Below are positions 1 to 6,478 of a stretch of 9,642 bases of DNA, piece by piece. Position numbers and translations under genes: made by a program. Every line of letters begins with the position of its first letter. Positions within the stretch are counted from its first letter, which is position 1. Source of the stretch: an uncultured Erysipelotrichaceae bacterium (GTDB lineage Bacteria; Bacillota_I; Bacilli_A; Erysipelotrichales; Erysipelotrichaceae); the NCBI GenBank assembly GCA_902796525.1, contig CADBPB010000146.1:1-9642 (forward strand), in the 5' to 3' direction. The notes under the pieces are model-generated. The model was not told where the DNA came from, did no database searches, and saw nothing but the letters and a program-made list of their open reading frames with translations.

Positions 1-13
1 AATCCGGACCTTT

Positions 14-979
14 TCATTTCATCGTTTCTTTGTATACTCTTAAGACATTCTTCCAGAAGATCTTTTCGATTTCTTCTTCCGTGAAATACGGCTTCAGCGC
101 CTGATAGAGCAGCTGCATCCCGGAAGCGTCTTTGAATTCAAGTGCGTTGCCGATCCCATCGAAATCGGAACCCAGTCCGACGCAATCGATGCCTCCGACT
201 TTGGCGATATGACGGACATGATCGACGATCCCCTGGATCGAAGTATAGGTTTCGTTATGGTCTTCGATAAATTCGGAACAGTAGTTGACGCCTGTCACGC
301 CGCCTTTTTTGGCAAGCAGTCGGATCATATCGTCGGAAAGATTCCGGGCGACTCCGCAGACGCTGCGCGCTCCGGAATGGGAAGCGACGAACGGTTTCGT
401 GCTGTATTTTGCGACATCGTAGAATCCCGCGTCGGACAGATGCGAGACATCGACGATGATTCCCAGTTCTTCCATCCTTCGGATATAGCCGATCCCGAAA
501 TCCGTCAGGCCGTCTTTCTCGTTGAATGTATAAAGCGGATTCCCTTGAGTTTCTTTTGCATAAGTGAAATTAGGACAGCCGATCCCGTTGGGATAATTCC
601 AGGTCAGCGTGATCATCCTGACACCCCGGTCATAGAACGCATCCAGCTGTGCGAGATCATTGTCGACTACGCTCCCCTCTTCCAGCGTCAGCATGGCATT
701 CATACAGCCGTTTCTGTCGTTTTCCAGGATGTCTTCATAGTTCAAAACCCTGCGGATCCTGTCCCGGTGTTTCTGCATCTGAGCCTCATAGAAGTCGATC
801 ACCTTCCAAGTAAAAGATGAGTCTTCTCTTGCGATATTGGTAAAAATGGCGAAATTCTGCAGGAGACATTCGCCTTCTTCCATCTTTTCCAGATCGACGT
901 GCAGATCGTTATGCGACAGGTCTTCATGCTTCCTGTATAAGACGGTCATCGTATCGCAATGCATATCGATATATTTCAT
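14..979 (-). CDS. Membrane dipeptidase family protein (peptidase M19)
   Basis: A 321-residue zinc dipeptidase of the renal/membrane dipeptidase family (M19), expected to hydrolyse dipeptides. The family ligand set is visible in order. The HxD motif is at H7 and D9, the bridging glutamate is in LTLEEG (about E100), and two histidines follow in VDVSH (H180) and ASHSGAR (H201). The substrate-binding Arg is R212 in RNLSD, and the Asp is in GLGSDFDG (about 272-274). There is no signal peptide or membrane segment, so it is probably cytosolic, as bacterial members usually are. I chose the ATG at 977-979 because it has AAGGAG five bases upstream and begins at the family's N-terminal strand. A start seven codons further upstream would lie before this site. 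It sits 69 bp after deoD, with a terminator between, so expression probably needs read-through or an unseen promoter. The substrate is not determinable from sequence. Confidence 0.93.
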   Translation of the reverse strand: MKYIDMHCDTMTVLYRKHEDLSHNDLHVDLEKMEEGECLLQNFAIFTNIAREDSSFTWKVIDFYEAQMQKHRDRIRRVLNYEDILENDRNGCMNAMLTLEEGSVVDNDLAQLDAFYDRGVRMITLTWNYPNGIGCPNFTYAKETQGNPLYTFNEKDGLTDFGIGYIRRMEELGIIVDVSHLSDAGFYDVAKYSTKPFVASHSGARSVCGVARNLSDDMIRLLAKKGGVTGVNYCSEFIEDHNETYTSIQGIVDHVRHIAKVGGIDCVGLGSDFDGIGNALEFKDASGMQLLYQALKPYFTEEEIEKIFWKNVLRVYKETMK

Positions 980-1000
980 GATTGCTCCTTCCTGAAACAA

Positions 1001-1028
1001 ATAAAAAACGTGATCCCGGGATCACGTT
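1001..1028 (-). terminator. Intrinsic terminator after deoD
   Basis: Positions 1007-1028 form a perfect 22-bp palindrome: arms AACGTGATC and GATCACGTT around a CCGG loop. On the minus strand it is followed directly by a run of T residues (TTTTTTAT, counting the last arm bases). It begins 21 bases past the deoD stop codon and ends about 20 bases before the dipeptidase ATG. That is the form of a rho-independent terminator. The opposite strand lacks a comparable T run. Confidence 0.9.
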
Positions 1029-1048
1029 CTATGTATAAAACAGAGGTT

Positions 1049-1768
1049 CTACATCTCTTCCAGCGATTCCAGGGCGATCCTGATCATGTTGAGAAGGCTG
1101 GTCTGCCTTTCCTGTGCCGTCGTTTCCTGATGGTTGACGATGCTGTCGGAGACAGTCAGAAGACAGGCGGCATTCTTGCCCAGCGCTTTCGCCGTCGAGA
1201 ATAAACCGAAGGATTCCATTTCGACCGCAATGACATCGTTCTCTTTGACGACCTCATTCACATGATCCATGACCGTGTCCTGATAATAGAAGACGTCACT
1301 GGACATGATGGTGCCTTCATGCAGTTCGACACCCAGGCGTTCTCCTGCGGCCTTGATTTTCGCATTCAGCGTTTCGCTTGGATACTGGATCTTGTTCGGA
1401 TCATTGTTCTGTACCATCGCATAGCTGGATTCCGAGAATGCCGCGCTTGCCAGGATCGTATCGAAAAGCTGCAGATCCTCGCTGTAGGCGCCGGCGGAAC
1501 CGATGCGGATGATGTTTTCAACTCCATAGAACTGATATAATTCATAGGCATACAAGCTGATCGATGGGATGCCCATGCCGGAGCCCATGACCGACACGGC
1601 TTTGCCTTTATATGTGCCGGTATAGCCGAACATGTTTCTGACGGTGTTGAACTGTACAGGGTTCTCCAGATAGGTTTCCGCAATGAACTGCGCCCGCAAC
1701 GGATCGCCCGGCATCAGAACGGTCTTGGCGATCTCGCCCATTTGTGCCTGATTGTGTGGTGTAGACAT
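1049..1768 (-). CDS. deoD: Purine nucleoside phosphorylase, DeoD type
   Basis: A 239-residue hexameric-type purine nucleoside phosphorylase, the same length as the E. coli enzyme. It splits purine (deoxy)ribonucleosides with phosphate into base and (deoxy)ribose 1-phosphate. Residues known from the E. coli enzyme are all in place: H5 (the His given to the neighbouring active site), GDPLRA at 21-26 with R25, R44 in TVRNMFGYTG, R88 and S91 in IRIGSAGA, the VEME motif at 182-185 and D208 in VSDS. ERQTS near 220 matches the C-terminal region. The ATG at 1766-1768 has a perfect AGGAGG seven bases upstream. It lies behind the BtpA-family gene with 62 bp between. That gap holds a TATAAT box and a 16-bp palindrome, so it probably has its own regulated promoter. 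The product pentose 1-phosphate would feed pentose catabolism. Confidence 0.97.
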   Translation of the reverse strand: MSTPHNQAQMGEIAKTVLMPGDPLRAQFIAETYLENPVQFNTVRNMFGYTGTYKGKAVSVMGSGMGIPSISLYAYELYQFYGVENIIRIGSAGAYSEDLQLFDTILASAAFSESSYAMVQNNDPNKIQYPSETLNAKIKAAGERLGVELHEGTIMSSDVFYYQDTVMDHVNEVVKENDVIAVEMESFGLFSTAKALGKNAACLLTVSDSIVNHQETTAQERQTSLLNMIRIALESLEEM

Positions 1769-1797
1769 GATTCGTCCTCCTGATATCTGTTTTTCTA

Positions 1798-1803
1798 ATT
1801 ATA
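1798..1803 (-). promoter_or_regulatory. Predicted -10 box of the deoD promoter
   Basis: A perfect TATAAT on the minus strand lies 30 bases upstream of the deoD ATG and predicts transcription from about 1791. No good -35 box stands at the normal distance (ACGATT at 17 bp). This suggests that the promoter is weak or needs help. The 16-bp palindrome at 1808-1823 fills its spacer. Confidence 0.6.
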
Positions 1804-1807
1804 ACCT

Positions 1808-1823
1808 ATTTGCATATGCAAAT
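1808..1823. promoter_or_regulatory. Palindromic candidate operator upstream of deoD
   Basis: ATTTGCATATGCAAAT is a perfect 16-bp palindrome lying 4 bp upstream of the TATAAT of deoD, about -17 to -32 from the predicted start. It is not followed by a T run on the minus strand, so it is unlikely to be a terminator of the gene before it. Its place between -10 and -35 is typical of a repressor or spacer-bound regulator site. Which protein binds it cannot be told, and it does not resemble the B. subtilis DeoR site that I know. Confidence 0.5.
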
Positions 1824-1830
1824 CGTGATT

Positions 1831-2667
1831 TTATATGATCTGACGGTAGGCATCCATAAATTCTCTCAGTTTTCCCTGGTCCAGCCTGCCCGTCATGTTT
1901 CCGGTATCTTTCAGACAGGAAGCCACGAATATGCCATCGAAGTATTCATATGCCTCTTTCAGATTGCCGGCATTCGCGCCGCCTCCCAGATAGAGATAGA
2001 GATCCGGAAAAGCGTTCCGCACCGTTCTAGCCATCTCTTTCGATTCCATAAAACTCTTTCCGGTAAGAACGACGGCTTTCGCCAGACCGAAACTGGTTGC
2101 CTGCCCTACAGCTTCTGTCAAAGTAACAGAGCCTAAGGGACTGGAAGTGCGATCGAAGATGTCCGGAATGATCTCCAGGTTGCTTTGGAGACCTTTCTTG
2201 GTTTTCAGGACATCGCTGATGATCCCCTCATGGATGCCGTCGTAGCTCACGACCGCGCCGACATAGCATTTCGGGCGGATGTAGTCCATGCCCGTCGTTT
2301 CAGCGACCGTAACCAGCGCTTCGCCGTCTTCCTTGAGGATGCTCAGACCGAGGATGCAGTCATCCGGCATGGTTTCCCTGATTTTCTGGCAGATGACAGT
2401 CATAGCCGAAACCGTCGAAAAGCAATCGCCTTCCGGCAGAGGCACGTCCTTGACGTTCTGCAGCATCAGGTTGCGGATACCCGCCTCATACAAGATCTTT
2501 GCTTCGGCGATCGCTTCTTCGCAGATTCTGCCGATCTCATAAGCCGGAGATGTCCTGACGCCGAGCGAAACGATCAGCTGTTTCGGTATATGGATGGTAT
2601 CGGGCCTTCCATTTCTTTGCGGCACATCGAAATGCATCTGTTCCGCTTTCGCATAGTTACCTGTCAT
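1831..2667 (-). CDS. BtpA/SgcQ family TIM-barrel protein
   Basis: A 278-residue member of the BtpA/SgcQ family. Family landmarks seen in order are EAGIRNLMLQNVKDVPL (61-77; family norm is 'GxDGIIxENFGDVPF'), a 'G(V/L)xxLxxDxxAL' strand at 107-118, TGMDYIRPKCYVGA (125-138), EIIPDIFDRTSSPLG (165-179), AKAVVLTG (196-203) and LGGGANAGNL with IFVASCLKDTG (227-256). The last resembles a TIM-barrel phosphate-binding end. BtpA was named for photosystem I biogenesis in cyanobacteria, and SgcQ lies in an E. coli PTS sugar operon. No reaction is established to my knowledge, so none is claimed here. I chose the ATG at 2665-2667, not an upstream in-frame one, because it has AGGAGG six bases before it. It overlaps the SIS gene by 11 bp, which implies translational coupling and a shared pathway, probably of a sugar phosphate. 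Confidence 0.88.
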   Translation of the reverse strand: MTGNYAKAEQMHFDVPQRNGRPDTIHIPKQLIVSLGVRTSPAYEIGRICEEAIAEAKILYEAGIRNLMLQNVKDVPLPEGDCFSTVSAMTVICQKIRETMPDDCILGLSILKEDGEALVTVAETTGMDYIRPKCYVGAVVSYDGIHEGIISDVLKTKKGLQSNLEIIPDIFDRTSSPLGSVTLTEAVGQATSFGLAKAVVLTGKSFMESKEMARTVRNAFPDLYLYLGGGANAGNLKEAYEYFDGIFVASCLKDTGNMTGRLDQGKLREFMDAYRQII

Positions 2668-3832
2668 CTTCTTCCTCCTGCAAGGTGACGATCCTTGAGC
2701 CGAAGATCTGCCGGAAATTCTCTTCCCTGACCCAGGGCTTGTTTCCGAAATCGAAGCCAGATCTTCCCAGATGGTCGCTGATATGCATCGCCAGCAGTTC
2801 CAGCGGGATCGCATAGACCAGCGGGGAGAACTTCTCTCTGATGTCTTTCATGCCAATGATCGGAATGAAAATATCTGCGGCTCTGCGTAGATCTTCATCG
2901 TCCTCTTCGCCGATCACGATCTTCTTGCCATCCTTGACCGTTACGGCGCCAAGGATCTCCAGAGCCCGCTCATGGCTGTGCCCTTTCGGGGCGATGACGA
3001 CTGTGTGAACCGAAGGACGGGTCGTAAAATACTGGGAATGCGCCCATTCTTCGATACCCTGGGCGACCGAATCGAAGCCGGCGGCTTCCAGCAGTTTCAT
3101 CACCGCGAACTGAGCCGTCCCCCAGTTGGGTCCTTCCCCCAGTACATGATACATTTCCACCTTGAATGGATTGTCTTGCGCGAAATAGCATTCGATATAT
3201 TTTCTTATCAGATCGGAATCCGCTTCCGCGGTCTTTCTCATTGATTCGTTGATTTCCGAAATGTAAGAGAAAATACCTTTTACTTCTTCATCGTTGATCG
3301 TTCCGTTGAGATATCCAAGAGCGCTTCCCAGGCAGTACAGCGACAGCAGCGATACGCAATAGGACTGCGTCCCCGGTGCCAGGCCCAGGTTTTCTGCCAG
3401 CTCTATGAACAGCAGATCGGGAGCGGCTTCCGCCAGTCTTCCTTTCGGATTTGTCGTGATGCCGATACTGACGGCGCCTTTTTCACCGGCCCTGATCGCG
3501 CATTCCGTTGTCCTTGCGACAGCTCCGGAAGCGGAAATGGAAACGACGAGGCTGTTTTCATCGACCTCATAAGGCAGGATATAGCGCGACAGTTCCATCG
3601 CGTGTCTCGCTTCGGTATGAACGCCGGCATATTTCAGAAAGAAATCACGGACGCAGATCCCGGCAAAATACGAATCGCCGCAGCCGGTGATATAGACCTT
3701 TCTGATCCGGTTCTTTGCGTCATACTTTTTCAGTATCATCAGACATTTCTGATACAGTCCTTCCGCATACCGGTCGAACATCTCCGCCTGGGCAGAAATG
3801 TGTTTTGCCATGATTTCCACATTCGTTTCCAT
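2657..3832 (-). CDS. Double SIS-domain sugar-phosphate isomerase/deaminase-like protein
   Basis: A 391-residue protein with two SIS (sugar isomerase) domains, like the isomerase half of GlmS but without a glutaminase domain. It is nearest in layout to AgaS/FrlB-type enzymes. SIS1 covers about 45-180, with ITGCGDSYFAG at 48-58 (compare CGTSYHA of GlmS) and the phosphate-binding SISASG at 98-103 (compare SQSGET). SIS2 covers about 225-355, with LGEGPNWGTAQFAVMKLLE at 231-249 and EEWAHSQYF at 261-269 (compare the ELKHGP region). The first ATG is preferred because AAAGGAG stands seven bases upstream, in the 15-bp gap after the glycosyltransferase stop. A second Met at residue 8 has only a weak site. 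Likely substrates are amino-sugar or Amadori-type 6-phosphates, but the actual one is unknown. Its 3' end overlaps the BtpA-family gene. Confidence 0.88.
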   Translation of the reverse strand: METNVEIMAKHISAQAEMFDRYAEGLYQKCLMILKKYDAKNRIRKVYITGCGDSYFAGICVRDFFLKYAGVHTEARHAMELSRYILPYEVDENSLVVSISASGAVARTTECAIRAGEKGAVSIGITTNPKGRLAEAAPDLLFIELAENLGLAPGTQSYCVSLLSLYCLGSALGYLNGTINDEEVKGIFSYISEINESMRKTAEADSDLIRKYIECYFAQDNPFKVEMYHVLGEGPNWGTAQFAVMKLLEAAGFDSVAQGIEEWAHSQYFTTRPSVHTVVIAPKGHSHERALEILGAVTVKDGKKIVIGEEDDEDLRRAADIFIPIIGMKDIREKFSPLVYAIPLELLAMHISDHLGRSGFDFGNKPWVREENFRQIFGSRIVTLQEEEDDR

Positions 3833-3847
3833 CGTCGTACTCCTTTA

Positions 3848-4996
3848 TTATTTCTTCTTGTCGATCAGATCCTGATACTCTTCCAGCACCCGGTCGATGA
3901 TCTCGTCCCAGGCCACCGGAATCGTGGTTCTCGCTTTCTCGCCGATGCGTCTGGTCTTCTCCGGATCCGCCAAAGCCTCCTTCATGACTTCCGCGATGCT
4001 TTCCGGATCGTCCTTGCAATAGAAACCGTTTACCCTGTCTTCGATGATCTCCGCCGAACTGGAACCCTCCACCACGACGGCCGGAGTGCCCGCATTGGCC
4101 GCTTCCCTGACGACCATCGGAGCATTGTCATAGAGCGACGGGAAGACAAACAGATCCGCCAGCTGATAGAGACCGAACAGCTTGTCTTCATCCGTGATAT
4201 GTCCGACGACATAGGTATCGTTTTCGATCTCCAGTTTCCTGATCTTATCCTTGATCTCTTCCACATGTGGTCCCTTGCCTGCCAGGATCAGGTTGAACGG
4301 AATGCCTTCTTTCTTCAGCAAGGAAGCCGCTTCCAGGATATGGGCGATATTCTTTTTCCAGTTCATCTGTCCCACGAACAGGAGGCACGGGTCGTCATCG
4401 ATATGGAAGTACTCCTTCGCCCGGATGCTCAGATAGGGATCCAGCTGTTTCACATCCATCCCGTTCGGCATCACTTTGAGCGGTCCTTCATAACCGTAGG
4501 AGCGCAAGGTATCTGCGGAATTTTCCGAGACGGCCCATACTTCATCGCAGTGGTTATAGAAATTCACGATGATATCCGTCCCCAGTTCCGCCATGTGTTT
4601 CGAACCGGTGATCTGCAGGAAATCATCATAATACTTCGAGTGGAACGTTCCAATGATCGGGACTTTGTGTTCCTTGGCATAACGGATGCCTTCGATCCCC
4701 GCGATAAACGGCGTATGGACATGGACCAGGTCGAGATCAGTCATATCCAGACGGGCCTTGAAATGCTGGTCGAAGATAGGCAGCCCCACATCATACTGCG
4801 GCATGATTTTCAAAGAAGTCGAATAATAATCGACGATATCGAAAGGATATCTCCCCCGGTAACCGAATTTATCCAGAGGCACGATGGCGTAACATTCATG
4901 CCCCTTGCGGGCGATCGTTTCGCAATAGTTGTATACGACTCTTCCTACGCCATCCACTACGGGAATAAAGGAATCCGAAAACTGTCCGATTTTCAT
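3848..4996 (-). CDS. GT4 glycosyltransferase, diacylglycerol/PimB-like
   Basis: A 382-residue GT-B fold glycosyltransferase of family 4. The acceptor half begins MKIGQFSDSFIPVVDGVGR, the usual glycine-rich loop of lipid and phospho-inositol mannosyl/glucosyltransferases. VHVHTPF (91-97) and GTFHS (116-120) follow. The donor half has VMPNGMD (175-181), VGQMNWKKN (208-216), AGKGP (239-243) and FPSLYDNAPMVVREAANAG (285-303). The acidic EX7E motif appears here as D290-x7-E298. Homology to monoglucosyldiacylglycerol synthases suggests a membrane glycolipid product, but GT4 substrate assignment from sequence is unsafe. There is no transmembrane segment, so it would act as a cytosolic or peripheral membrane enzyme. 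The ATG at 4994-4996 has AAAGGTGG about ten bases upstream. It leads an apparent operon with the SIS and BtpA-family genes and is divergent from mrp. Confidence 0.92.
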   Translation of the reverse strand: MKIGQFSDSFIPVVDGVGRVVYNYCETIARKGHECYAIVPLDKFGYRGRYPFDIVDYYSTSLKIMPQYDVGLPIFDQHFKARLDMTDLDLVHVHTPFIAGIEGIRYAKEHKVPIIGTFHSKYYDDFLQITGSKHMAELGTDIIVNFYNHCDEVWAVSENSADTLRSYGYEGPLKVMPNGMDVKQLDPYLSIRAKEYFHIDDDPCLLFVGQMNWKKNIAHILEAASLLKKEGIPFNLILAGKGPHVEEIKDKIRKLEIENDTYVVGHITDEDKLFGLYQLADLFVFPSLYDNAPMVVREAANAGTPAVVVEGSSSAEIIEDRVNGFYCKDDPESIAEVMKEALADPEKTRRIGEKARTTIPVAWDEIIDRVLEEYQDLIDKKK

Positions 4997-5024
4997 AAGC
5001 TTATATCCACCTTTCTATCTACCG

Positions 5025-5043
5025 GACGGATCGATGATCCGTC
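5025..5043 (-). promoter_or_regulatory. Stem-loop or operator at the 5' end of the GT4 transcript
   Basis: GACGGAT and ATCCGTC form a 7-bp inverted repeat around five bases. With the -10 box at 5051-5056, the predicted start of transcription is about 5044, so the mRNA would open with this hairpin. It could protect the 5' end, or the DNA form could be an operator over the start site. No T run follows, so it is not a terminator. Confidence 0.45.
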
Positions 5044-5050
5044 TATCTGT

Positions 5051-5059
5051 ATCATATCA
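5051..5059 (-). promoter_or_regulatory. Extended -10 promoter of the GT4-SIS-BtpA operon
   Basis: TGATATGAT on the minus strand fits an extended -10 element (TGn plus TATGAT). The hexamer lies at 5051-5056, 54 bases upstream of the glycosyltransferase ATG. No convincing -35 box is seen at 16-18 bp. The predicted leader is about 48 bases and contains the stem-loop at 5025-5043. Confidence 0.5.
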
Positions 5060-5120
5060 AAAATCGCTGTCTTTGGCTCGGGGACAAAGATTCATTTCCC
5101 TCAACATGTCCGTTGATTTC

Positions 5121-5129
5121 TGCTAGAAT
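5121..5129 (+). promoter_or_regulatory. Extended -10 promoter of mrp
   Basis: TGCTAGAAT is an extended -10 element (TGn plus TAGAAT) ending 19 bases before the mrp ATG. It predicts a start near 5136 and a leader of only about 13 bases that just includes the GGAGG site. The -35 region (TCAACA at 17 bp) is poor. Confidence 0.5.
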
Positions 5130-5148
5130 ACTGTTTGGAGGTCGAAAT

Positions 5149-5967
5149 ATGACAAACTGTAATCATGACTGCAGTTCCTGCGGAGAGAACTGCGCAGAGC
5201 GAATAGAAATCAAGCCGACCGAAGACAGCAGGATCAAAAAGATCATCGGCGTACTGTCGGGCAAGGGCGGCGTCGGCAAATCGATGGTATCATCCCTGCT
5301 GGCGATCGAACTGAAAGAAAAAGGCTACAATGTCGGCATCATGGATGCGGACATCACCGGTCCTAGCATTCCCAAGATGTTCGGCCTGACCAGCCAGCTT
5401 TATGGCGACGAAGCGGGAATCTTCCCGGCGGTTTCCACTTTGGGAATCAAAGTCGTTTCCATCAACATGATGCTGGAAAATGAAGAGGATCCGGTCTTAT
5501 GGAGAGGTCCGATCCTCGGCAATATCATCCGTCAGTTCTATACCGAAGTCCATTGGGGCGAACTGGATTATCTGATCATCGACATGCCTCCGGGGACATC
5601 CGATGTGGCGATTTCCGTCATTCAGGAGATTCCGGTAGATGAATTCGTAATGGTAACCACGCCTTCCAAGCTGGTATCCATGGTCGTGGCGAAAGCCATC
5701 AACATGGCAAAGGAAGTCAGCAAGCCGATCACCGGTCTGGTAGAGAATATGGCTTATGTGCAGTGTGACGGCTGCGGCAAGCAGATCGCGATCTATCGCA
5801 ACGATGAGACAGAGAATGTCGCAGAACGTTACGGTCTGGAAATCCTGGCCAAGCTTCCGCTGGATCCCGAACTGGCAAGCCAGGCGGACGAAGGCCAGAT
5901 TGAAAACCATCAGAGCGGTTCCTTAAACGCTCTGGTCAAGAAACTGGAAGAACAGATCCTTTCTTGA
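5149..5967 (+). CDS. mrp: Mrp/NBP35-family Fe-S cluster carrier ATPase
   Basis: A 272-residue P-loop ATPase of the Mrp/ApbC/NBP35 family, thought to carry and deliver iron-sulfur clusters in the cytosol. The deviant Walker A motif SGKGGVGKS covers 37-45, DADITGPS covers 67-74 and the switch motif DMPPGTSD covers 145-152. A CxxC pair (C206, C209) near the C-terminus is the usual bridging cluster site. The N-terminus carries C4, C8, C11 and C15 (CX3CX2CX3C), recalling the N-terminal cluster of eukaryotic Nbp35 and seen in some Firmicute Mrp proteins. The DUF59 domain found ahead of many bacterial Mrp ATPases is absent. I chose the ATG at 5149 because GGAGG stands seven bases upstream and the product then starts just before the Cys motif. 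An in-frame ATG 12 codons upstream precedes the likely transcription start. It is monocistronic, with a terminator directly after it. Confidence 0.95.
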   Translation: MTNCNHDCSSCGENCAERIEIKPTEDSRIKKIIGVLSGKGGVGKSMVSSLLAIELKEKGYNVGIMDADITGPSIPKMFGLTSQLYGDEAGIFPAVSTLGIKVVSINMMLENEEDPVLWRGPILGNIIRQFYTEVHWGELDYLIIDMPPGTSDVAISVIQEIPVDEFVMVTTPSKLVSMVVAKAINMAKEVSKPITGLVENMAYVQCDGCGKQIAIYRNDETENVAERYGLEILAKLPLDPELASQADEGQIENHQSGSLNALVKKLEEQILS

Positions 5968-5994
5968 ATCGAAGTTCATACCCTGATATGAAAC

Positions 5995-6025
5995 AAACAT
6001 CTTCCTGCGGGAAGATGTTTTTCTT
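5995..6025 (+). terminator. Intrinsic terminator after mrp
   Basis: An 11-bp perfect stem (AAACATCTTCC with GGAAGATGTTT) around a TGCG loop is followed by TTCTTG, so the 3' arm and tail form a T-rich run. It starts 28 bases after the mrp stop. It could also work weakly for the regulator gene coming from the other side, since the minus strand continues TTTGTTTC. Confidence 0.88.
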
Positions 6026-6050
6026 GTGACAAATCCGGATCGCTGATGTG

Positions 6051-6443
6051 TCAGCTGATATGATAGTGTTCCTTAAGCCTGTCGGAGCAGACGACTTTTC
6101 CTTTGACATCGATCGAGGAGATCGTTTCCGTGACAAGATCATCCAGTGCTTCATTGATATACAGCAAGCCGTAGCCGGAAACCGTCTTGGTATTGTTGTT
6201 TTTCTTGATCTGCATCAGTTCCTGCGCGTTGAGATTGTAGATTCCCAGAAACCAGATGAAATTCATCTTGTCATGACTGTTTCTGACTTCACTGATCCGT
6301 TCCTGTTTCTGGTTCAGGCTTTCCCTGACCGCCTGGTTGATGAAATCGCTGCGGTTGGAATAGAAACCCTGATCTACCAGGAGGTCGATCTGCGACAGCG
6401 TTCCGATATTCATGTTTACAGATACTTTTTCGGTCTTTTCCAT
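6051..6443 (-). CDS. Ribbon-helix-helix (CopG/NikR-like) transcriptional regulator
   Basis: A 130-residue predicted DNA-binding protein. Residues 5-45 fit a ribbon-helix-helix domain: the strand KVSVNMNIG, helix LSQIDLLVDQG, the turn YSNRSDF and helix INQAVRESL. The remaining 80 residues form a small mixed domain (GYGLLYINEALDDLVTETI at 90-108, then SIDVKGKVVCSD). It lacks the His-rich nickel-site pattern of NikR. I recognise this layout in Firmicute CopG-family proteins of unknown ligand. The ATG at 6441-6443 has AGGAGG four bases upstream. Its promoter has a near-consensus -35 and an extended -10, and an inverted repeat covers the predicted start of transcription. I infer autorepression from this. 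No partner toxin gene is present, so it does not look like an antitoxin. Its target genes are unknown. Confidence 0.85.
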   Translation of the reverse strand: MEKTEKVSVNMNIGTLSQIDLLVDQGFYSNRSDFINQAVRESLNQKQERISEVRNSHDKMNFIWFLGIYNLNAQELMQIKKNNNTKTVSGYGLLYINEALDDLVTETISSIDVKGKVVCSDRLKEHYHIS

Positions 6444-6455
6444 GTATCCTCCTAT

Positions 6456-6475
6456 TATGCTCTATTTGGAGCATA
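6456..6475. promoter_or_regulatory. Inverted-repeat candidate operator of the RHH regulator
   Basis: TATGCTC and GAGCATA, exact inverted repeats of 7 bp, are separated by six bases. With the -10 box at 6479-6484, transcription would begin near 6472, inside the repeat. Binding here would block start or clearance. A dimer-of-dimers RHH protein fits such a two-half-site arrangement, so the product of this same gene is the first candidate. Confidence 0.6.
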
Positions 6476-6478
6476 TTT

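Noticed and set aside
209..820. A 203-codon plus-strand frame within the dipeptidase gene
   Set aside because: The minus-strand frame has the full M19 metal-ligand set. The antisense frame has no recognisable domain or ribosome site.
1808..1823. ATGCAAAT octamer as the known eukaryotic Oct site
   Set aside because: This is a bacterial promoter region, and the match is chance within the palindrome.
3602..5116. A 504-codon open frame on the plus strand, antisense to the SIS and GT4 genes
   Set aside because: It covers the coding strand of two well-recognised genes, has no Shine-Dalgarno site and gives an F/I/R/D/H-rich product with no known motif. It is a codon-bias shadow.
6051..6443. RHH protein as an antitoxin of a toxin-antitoxin pair
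   Set aside because: No small toxin-like frame lies beside it. Its neighbours are a terminator with mrp on one side and a tRNA unit on the other, and its 80-residue C-terminal domain fits a regulator better.
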